DNA from: DATJGF01 sp035495315
GTDB taxonomy: Bacteria; Verrucomicrobiota; Verrucomicrobiia; Limisphaerales; UBA8199
Direction: 5' to 3'
Assembly (NCBI GenBank): GCA_035495315.1
Contig: DATJGF010000208.1
Coordinates: 1 to 5,070, forward strand
DNA length: 5,070 bases
Within the stretch, counting starts at the first letter, position 1; each line of letters starts with the position of its first letter. This document shows, piece by piece, positions 1 through 3,228 of this stretch. Below the pieces are notes generated by a model, which saw only the letters and a list, made by a program, of their open reading frames with translations, was not told the origin of the DNA and searched no databases. A program made the position numbers and the translations under genes.

Positions 1-21
1 GCGGCTTCGAGATGAAGCCGC
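1..21. repeat. Perfect 8-bp hairpin at left edge
   Basis: An inverted repeat (gcggcttc / gaagccgc) encloses a 5-nt loop. No T-run follows in the plus direction, and the other side is cut by the window edge. It could be part of a terminator or of a dispersed palindrome. Its role cannot be decided from this window. Confidence 0.4.
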
Positions 22-116
22 CTCCGTGAGCACGGGCGGCATACTCATTATTGAGATTAGCCGTGGCGAAATGGTTGGTCAACCGAGGCGGTCGCAACGG
101 ACCTCAATCGCCCGAG

Positions 117-301
117 TCATTTGTGTAACATCTCTAAGCGCGAACGATTACCCTTGGCCGAAGGTAATGGGTAACCGTCCATTCGCCGATGCTGATGCCC
201 GCTTGCAAGCCGTCTTCGTTTGCGAAGCGGAAGTAAATGGCACCGTAGAGATGGCTGACGGCAGCTTTACCACAAAACGTCACTGTCCATTGGGCGAACT
301 C
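117..301 (-). pseudogene. C-terminal remnant of PAP2-type vanadium haloperoxidase
   Basis: One minus-strand frame is open from just after the stop at 302-304 down to a TAG at 134-136. It encodes AAVSHLYGAIYFRFANEDG followed by LQAGISIGEWTVTHYL. This resembles the C-terminal signature of vanadium-dependent haloperoxidase/PAP2 proteins, roughly EAAxSRLYGGIHFRFxNEDGLxAGxxIG. In that family the His of the GIHF motif is a vanadate (phosphate) ligand; here it is Tyr, and the Arg of SRLYG is His. Adding one base near position 152 opens another frame reading GNRSRLEMLHK before a TGA at 117-119, which resembles a natural end of the protein and suggests a 1-nt deletion. No usual start exists, and the N-terminal several hundred residues, including the first phosphatase motif, are absent because the ScyD-like gene begins directly upstream. 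It is therefore a stump, not a working gene. The family call comes from recall of the motif only. Confidence 0.55.
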
Positions 302-309
302 TCAAACAA

Positions 310-321
310 CCCCGTGCGGGG
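310..321 (-). terminator. Possible terminator of the ScyD-like gene
   Basis: The minus strand shows a GC-only stem (CCCC / GGGG around a 4-nt loop, extendable by one pair with a tight 2-nt loop), followed by TTGTTTG. It lies about 80 nt after the ScyD-like stop codon. The stem is short and the T-tract impure, so this is a weak Rho-independent candidate. Confidence 0.3.
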
Positions 322-399
322 CAACTCAGCGGGACAGAAAACTCAGGAACTGATCGAGAGGCATCAGCAGGCCCGCCGGTTTGCTCAACGCGACACGCC

Positions 400-1461
400 C
401 TAGGGCCGACACGAGACGCCATCGATCTTCCAGATGTCTCCGGTGAGGGTGAGGACGTACGCCCTGTTCCCGATGAACTCGAGCGAGGTCGGCCGATCCA
501 AGGGGTGTGTGATAACGGTGAAGGTGCCGTCTCCGTTGACCTTGACGAGCGAGCCGGTGTTCGGCAATGCCGGAGAACCCGGAGGGCCGCCCGACCAATC
601 GCCCTGTGAAAGCGCGTAGAGACGGTTGGCGGAACCAAATTCCACGTCAACGAGGAGAGGTGCGCCGGAGGCTACCTCCGTGGGGGTGGGCGACCTCGGA
701 TGGAACGATACAACCTTGCCGTCCTGAGGCAGGAAGGGGACAGGGCCGGCCTCAGCCATGTACACCGTATTGCCCCTCACCTCCAGCCCTGTCGGGACGA
801 TATTGTCGAACTGGATCAACACGCCGACCTCACCGTCCAGTGTGACTCGCAACACCCGGTTGAGGTGCCCATCGGTGACCAGGAAGCCACCACGGTAGGA
901 TTGCAGCGCGTACTGGAGTCCGGTCGGGACGTCGAACGGAGTGGGCGGCGGATTGGCCAAGTTGAACTCGCCAATGTCTGCAACGACCGTGAAGCTGTCT
1001 GGGCCGTCTACTCGGTAAATGCCGTCAACATTGCTGCCGCCGACGTCGGGGCTGACGAGGGTGACCAGTGCATAAGCGACGTTGTCGATGAACGCGACGT
1101 CGATCGCCCCACCGATGAACGCCCCACCGATGCTAATGATGGCAGGCGGCAGGCCACTGGCGAACGTTGTCGTCTCGCCAGTCTGCGGATCGACGCGCGA
1201 GATCCTGCCGGCTACGCCTTCCGTGACGTAAAGCGCACCATCGGGGCCGACGGTGCTGCCCTTGGCACTCTCCACTCCGCTATCCAGTCCCGTAGCTAGC
1301 TGAGTGACGGTGGCCCCCGCGCATGGCGGACGGGCGCTCGCCGCGGACGGCATGATTATCGCGATGAGGGTCGCCGCCAACAACAGCACGATGGCGACAC
1401 TGACTGATTTCGTCACGCGCGCCGGTTTTAGAGCGAGCGCGAGAATGTTTTGTTTATTCAT
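400..1461 (-). CDS. Secreted ScyD/ScyE-family beta-propeller protein
   Basis: This 353-residue protein has a clear Sec signal peptide: basic N-region (KPARVTK, residues 12-18), hydrophobic core about 20-37, and an Ala-Ser-Ala site with likely cleavage after A43. The mature part carries repeated blade-like segments such as GPDGALYVTEGVAGRISRV (about 72-90), VPTGLQYALQSYRGGFLV, VPTGLEVRGNTVYMAEAG and RPTSLEFIGNRAYVLTLTG near the C-terminus, consistent with a propeller of about six blades. The pattern and length fit the ScyD/ScyE family, named after proteins of the cyanobacterial scytonemin cluster; outside cyanobacteria the family has no settled function, and no scytonemin genes are visible here. 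Only two cysteines exist, C47 just after the cleavage site and C351 third from the end, well placed for a disulfide closing the ring. The start at 1461 is chosen because it yields the complete signal peptide. The Shine-Dalgarno is modest (GAAGG, 10 nt upstream). The gene is probably transcribed alone. A generic NHL/SMP-30-like propeller is the alternative. Confidence 0.75.
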   Translation of the reverse strand: MNKQNILALALKPARVTKSVSVAIVLLLAATLIAIIMPSAASARPPCAGATVTQLATGLDSGVESAKGSTVGPDGALYVTEGVAGRISRVDPQTGETTTFASGLPPAIISIGGAFIGGAIDVAFIDNVAYALVTLVSPDVGGSNVDGIYRVDGPDSFTVVADIGEFNLANPPPTPFDVPTGLQYALQSYRGGFLVTDGHLNRVLRVTLDGEVGVLIQFDNIVPTGLEVRGNTVYMAEAGPVPFLPQDGKVVSFHPRSPTPTEVASGAPLLVDVEFGSANRLYALSQGDWSGGPPGSPALPNTGSLVKVNGDGTFTVITHPLDRPTSLEFIGNRAYVLTLTGDIWKIDGVSCRP

Positions 1462-1471
1462 GATTTAATTG

Positions 1472-1476
1472 CCTTC
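1472..1476 (-). promoter_or_regulatory. Ribosome binding site of the ScyD-like gene
   Basis: GAAGG on the minus strand lies 10 nt before the ATG at 1461. Spacing is at the long end of the normal range. A second purine block (AAAGAAGG, 1486-1493) lies further upstream. Confidence 0.45.
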
Positions 1477-1524
1477 ATTGTTTGGCCTTCTTTAAATCCT
1501 CGTTTTGAGAAGTTATTTTTGGCC

Positions 1525-1538
1525 GTTCACTGGTGTAC
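1525..1538. promoter_or_regulatory. Conserved dyad, candidate operator (copy A)
   Basis: The 14-bp imperfect palindrome GTTCAC-TG-GTGTAC lies 64 nt upstream of the ScyD-like ATG. The same half-sites recur in copy B (2913-2926) with a different 2-bp centre, at nearly the same distance from that copy's ATG. Conservation of the arms and not of the centre would suit a protein-binding site. No -10/-35 pair could be assigned with confidence nearby. Confidence 0.3.
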
Positions 1539-1580
1539 TGTCCGAAATCCGGCGCGAGGTTACGCGGAAAGTTTGGGAGT

Positions 1581-1617
1581 CGTTGAATCGTTGAATCGGG
1601 CCGATGTAACGATGTAA
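1581..1617. repeat. Two tandem octamer pairs
   Basis: CGTTGAAT occurs twice in tandem (1581-1596), then CGATGTAA twice in tandem (1602-1617). The two octamers are related in sequence. With only two units each, this is a short tandem repeat and not a CRISPR array. It lies upstream of leader copy A. Confidence 0.55.
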
Positions 1618-1696
1618 TCTTAACGAATCGGCGCGGGTAGACCGGAAGCTCGAGATTGCGATCCAATGATAGACGCGGTTGACCCCAATCCGCCAA

Positions 1697-1716
1697 GGCG
1701 ATTGCAGTCAATCGCC
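1697..1716. terminator. Perfect 8-bp stem hairpin, possible terminator
   Basis: The arms ggcgattg / caatcgcc pair perfectly around a 4-nt loop, directly after the stop of the broken TPR remnant (1717-1719). On the minus strand no T-run follows, so it is not a standard Rho-independent terminator. It could be the old terminator or RNA 3' end of the lost gene, or serve the cyclase transcript ending 170 nt upstream. Confidence 0.35.
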
Positions 1717-1859
1717 CTACCTATTTACCATTTCTTTCGGCGCGAGGGAGGCACGATTTTTCGAAACGCGGATCGCCCCGCAGCGGATCCCAGTCGGGGC
1801 TCGAGACGGAGGTTGCCGTAGGATAGATCGCTCGGGATCTTCGCGAGAGTCTCGAGTTG
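1717..1859 (-). pseudogene. Frameshifted C-terminal remnant of TolB-like/TPR protein
   Basis: Reading the minus strand across frames recovers one continuous C-terminal tail. It starts with QLETLAKIPSDLSYGNLRLEP, here split as QLETLAKIPS then DLSYGNLRLEP. It then passes, after a net +1 shift, into DWDPLRGDPRFEK, and after the loss of two single bases into IV and SLAPKEMVNR, with a TAG at 1717-1719. The block LRLxPxWDPLRGDPRFEKIVASLAPK is familiar as the end of large TPR proteins that follow a TolB-like, winged-helix, kinase or cyclase module. Three indels in about 100 bp, with residues conserved in whichever frame applies, mark it as a decayed gene. The rest of that gene is missing because the intact cyclase ends only 27 bp upstream. 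Whether it was a separate gene or a C-terminal extension of a cyclase fusion cannot be told here. The family call is from motif recall. Confidence 0.55.
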
Positions 1860-1885
1860 ATTTGACGGACAGAGGGCTGGGGTGG

Positions 1886-2719
1886 TTAGGCCGCCCATTG
1901 GACTTCATACACTTGAATGGCACGCTCAAAACCTTTTGGTGTTATTTCGCCCAAGCCTGAGAACAACTGTTTCCTGCCGGGGTATTGATCCCTCACCACC
2001 TGCGCGACGAGAATCTGACCGGGTTCAGCATGGACACAAATGCGCGCCGCCAGTTGGACCGCATTACCGAACAGATCGCCGTGTTCCTCTATGGGTTCAC
2101 CGGCGCTGATGCCAATACGTAGATGCATTGGGGCGTCAGGGTTGGATTGGTTATGCGCCGCGAACGCCTTCTGAATGGTGATGGCGCACTCGACCGCATC
2201 GAGCACACAAGCAAAGGACGCCATAACACCATCCCCCGTAAGTTTGACCTCGCGGCCATGATGGTCTCGGAGCGCATTACGGGTTAGCGCATTCTGGATA
2301 TGGACCAAATGGAGTGCCTTGGTGTCTCCAAACATCGTCGTCATGTGCGTGGAATCTTTCAGGTCCGTAAACATGATCGCCCGGAAAGCAGCATCTATTA
2401 GAGACTCTACTCCCTTTCCGGGTGACGTATCCCCTGGGGTAGGATCCTGTACACGACCTAGGAAGGCCTCCACAATACTGGGATCCACTTCAATGATTTC
2501 GTTCGGCACCAGTCCATGGGCTTCATCATGGGCTTTCTGGACCGTCTCTTTGTCAGGAGACACGATCAGGCAAAATGCTGTGCAGCGTGGCTCATCAAAC
2601 CAGTATGTCAAAAACTGGACTTTGTATTTCTCTTGAACAGCCAGATCTAGTTGGTGAGCATGCGCGACGGCGCTTCGAGTCGCTCCTTCAACGTAATGAC
2701 GATCCATATACAGAGGCAT
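1886..2719 (-). CDS. DUF4242-class III adenylate/guanylate cyclase
   Basis: This 277-residue soluble protein has no signal peptide or membrane segment. Residues 1-90 form a DUF4242 domain (start MPLYMDRHYVEG, core LTYWFDEPRCTAFC, then AHDEAHGLVPNEIIEV); related small proteins have been described as nickel-binding. After a linker (about 91-108), residues 112-275 form a class III nucleotidyl cyclase domain, which would make cAMP or cGMP as a homodimer. Visible catalytic positions are metal ligands D119 (FTDLKDST) and D163 (LTGDG), purine-selecting K159 and D215, and transition-state R226. Spacings (D119-D163 44, D215-222 7, 222-226 4) match the canonical family. The position usually occupied by the transition-state Asn is Gln (Q222, in AVQLAAR). 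The Lys/Asp pair favours ATP as substrate. The ATG at 2719 is chosen over an upstream GTG at 2785 because AAGGAG lies 9 nt before it and the DUF4242 homology begins there. The gene follows leader copy B and a 40-codon upstream ORF. Confidence 0.85.
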   Translation of the reverse strand: MPLYMDRHYVEGATRSAVAHAHQLDLAVQEKYKVQFLTYWFDEPRCTAFCLIVSPDKETVQKAHDEAHGLVPNEIIEVDPSIVEAFLGRVQDPTPGDTSPGKGVESLIDAAFRAIMFTDLKDSTHMTTMFGDTKALHLVHIQNALTRNALRDHHGREVKLTGDGVMASFACVLDAVECAITIQKAFAAHNQSNPDAPMHLRIGISAGEPIEEHGDLFGNAVQLAARICVHAEPGQILVAQVVRDQYPGRKQLFSGLGEITPKGFERAIQVYEVQWAA

Positions 2720-2724
2720 AGTCT

Positions 2725-2847
2725 TTATCTCCTTCGGGAAAATTGAGTCAATGGGCCGCGGCGAACAGCAGCACAACACCGACACCGGCTGATTTCGTCA
2801 TGCGCATCGCCGCTTTTAGAGCGAGCGAGAATGTTTGGTTTATTCAT
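2725..2847 (-). CDS. 40-codon upstream ORF, frameshifted signal-peptide relic
   Basis: The ATG at 2847 corresponds to the ScyD-like start in copy A and has a good ribosome binding site (AAAAGGA, 2857-2863, 9 nt away). The peptide begins MNKPNILARSKSG, matching MNKQNILALAL in copy A, but loss of two bases after codon 8 shifts the frame, giving an Arg/Cys-rich sequence (CRCC, ending SRRR). It stops with TAA at 2725-2727, 5 nt before the cyclase ATG, and its last codons contain the cyclase Shine-Dalgarno. The original frame is still readable as MTKSAGVGVVLLFAAAH (2801-2748), a recognisable signal-peptide core. Its translation is not proven; it may be a relic or a coupling leader for the cyclase. 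Confidence 0.4.
   Translation of the reverse strand: MNKPNILARSKSGDAHDEISRCRCCAAVRRGPLTQFSRRR
2729..2734 (-). promoter_or_regulatory. Ribosome binding site of the cyclase
   Basis: AAGGAG on the minus strand, 9 nt before the ATG at 2719, is a strong match and decides the cyclase start. It lies inside the last codons of the upstream ORF, so ribosomes finishing that ORF would cover it. Confidence 0.75.
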
Positions 2848-2959
2848 AATTCAATTTCCTTTTGTCGTTTTAGCCTTTTTTGAATGCTCGTTTTGGGAAG
2901 TCATTTCTGGCCGTTCACAGGTGTACTGTCCGAAAACTCGCGCGAGGTTACGCGGAAGA
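2754..2959 (-). repeat. Leader repeat copy B ahead of the cyclase
   Basis: This is the second copy of the segment at 1369-1571, same orientation. It retains the conserved upstream blocks, an ATG with its ribosome binding site, and a now out-of-frame signal-peptide core. Homology stops just before the cyclase Shine-Dalgarno, which belongs to unrelated sequence. The junction around 2750 therefore joins a secreted-protein leader to a cytoplasmic enzyme gene. Confidence 0.8.
2913..2926. promoter_or_regulatory. Conserved dyad, candidate operator (copy B)
   Basis: GTTCAC-AG-GTGTAC has the same arms as the dyad in copy A, but AG replaces TG in the centre. It lies 66 nt before the upstream-ORF ATG, against 64 nt in copy A. 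Confidence 0.3.
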
Positions 2960-2961
2960 AT

Positions 2962-2978
2962 GCGGAAATCTTTTCCGC
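2962..2978. repeat. 7-bp stem hairpin next to leader copy B
   Basis: gcggaaa / tttccgc pairs perfectly around a 3-nt loop, immediately beyond the edge of copy B. An additional gcggaa occurs at 2952-2957. It has no counterpart beside copy A. Its function is unknown. Confidence 0.35.
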
Positions 2979-3109
2979 CACCGATGAACACAGATTGACC
3001 CACACGCCGAAGGCGTTTGCCTCTAAAACAGGCGGAATGACGTTAACATTTCCAAAAAATTCAGAGTTAAGCCTCCAAGGGCAAATCAGTGCAATTAGCC
3101 GCGCACAGA
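2979..3109. other. Intergenic stretch, no gene seen
   Basis: No convincing coding signal was found on either strand. The stretch contains a small hairpin (acgcc / ggcgt, 3004-3016) and phrases such as gatgaacacagat and agtgcaattag, which look like fragments of dispersed intergenic repeats of soil Verrucomicrobiota. That resemblance is from memory only. Confidence 0.35.
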
Positions 3110-3174
3110 CTGTAGAGCCAGCCGTGTCGGCTGCTGCTTTCGCTAAAATGCAGGCGGCACGCCTGCCACTACAG
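3110..3174. repeat. REP-like palindromic element with two hairpins
   Basis: The ends are inverted copies (ctgtag 3110-3115, ctacag 3169-3174). Inside lie two perfect hairpins with 3-nt loops: cagccg-tgt-cggctg (3119-3133) and gcaggcg-gca-cgcctgc (3150-3166). This compact double-hairpin layout resembles REP/BIME elements mobilised by RAYT (TnpA-REP) transposases. No transposase is in the window. Confidence 0.55.
3150..3166 (-). terminator. Possible terminator of the TonB receptor
   Basis: On the minus strand the 7-bp GC-rich hairpin of the REP-like element is followed at once by ATTTTAG, 62 nt after the receptor stop codon. The T-run is short, so the call is tentative. A REP hairpin could instead protect the 3' end of the mRNA. 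Confidence 0.35.
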
Positions 3175-3228
3175 CCGTTGTTCAGCAGAATTAGCTCGGC
3201 CCGCGGCGGCGATGTTGTTCCAGCTAGG

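Larger units (their letters stand above)
1369..1571 (-). repeat. Leader repeat copy A (upstream DNA, start, signal peptide)
   Basis: About 200 bp align with copy B at 2754-2959 in the same orientation, with roughly three quarters of bases identical by eye and a few small indels. The copy covers the region upstream of the ScyD-like gene, its start codon and the first 31 codons. The best-conserved blocks are ggccgttcac-N-ggtgtactgtccgaaa and gcgcgaggttacgcggaa in the upstream part, and atgaataaac with gacgaaatca in the coding part (minus reading). Homology ends within the hydrophobic core of the signal peptide. Confidence 0.8.

Noticed and set aside
26..403. Plus-strand 125-codon ORF starting at GTG
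   Set aside because: No recognisable domain and no ribosome binding site. It lies antisense to the haloperoxidase remnant, whose minus-strand reading carries a family motif.
700..1299. Plus-strand 199-codon ORF
   Set aside because: Fully antisense to the ScyD-like gene, which has a signal peptide and blade repeats. It is a shadow of GC-rich codon use.
1458..1478. Six-codon mini-ORF (MKAIKS) overlapping the ScyD-like start as ATGA
   Set aside because: Attractive as a coupling leader, but the equivalent ATG is absent in leader copy B, so it is probably chance.
1581..1617. Possible CRISPR repeats
   Set aside because: Units are 8 bp, in direct tandem with no spacers, and only two of each.
1800..1856. 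Inverted repeat ctcgagac / gtctcgag with a 41-nt gap
   Set aside because: Lies within the decayed TPR coding remnant, and the spacing is long. More likely coincidence than a regulatory structure.
1886..2785. Longer cyclase reading from GTG at 2785
   Set aside because: The 22 extra residues (CCCSPRP and so on) come from the leader repeat out of frame. A strong Shine-Dalgarno and the domain start support ATG at 2719.
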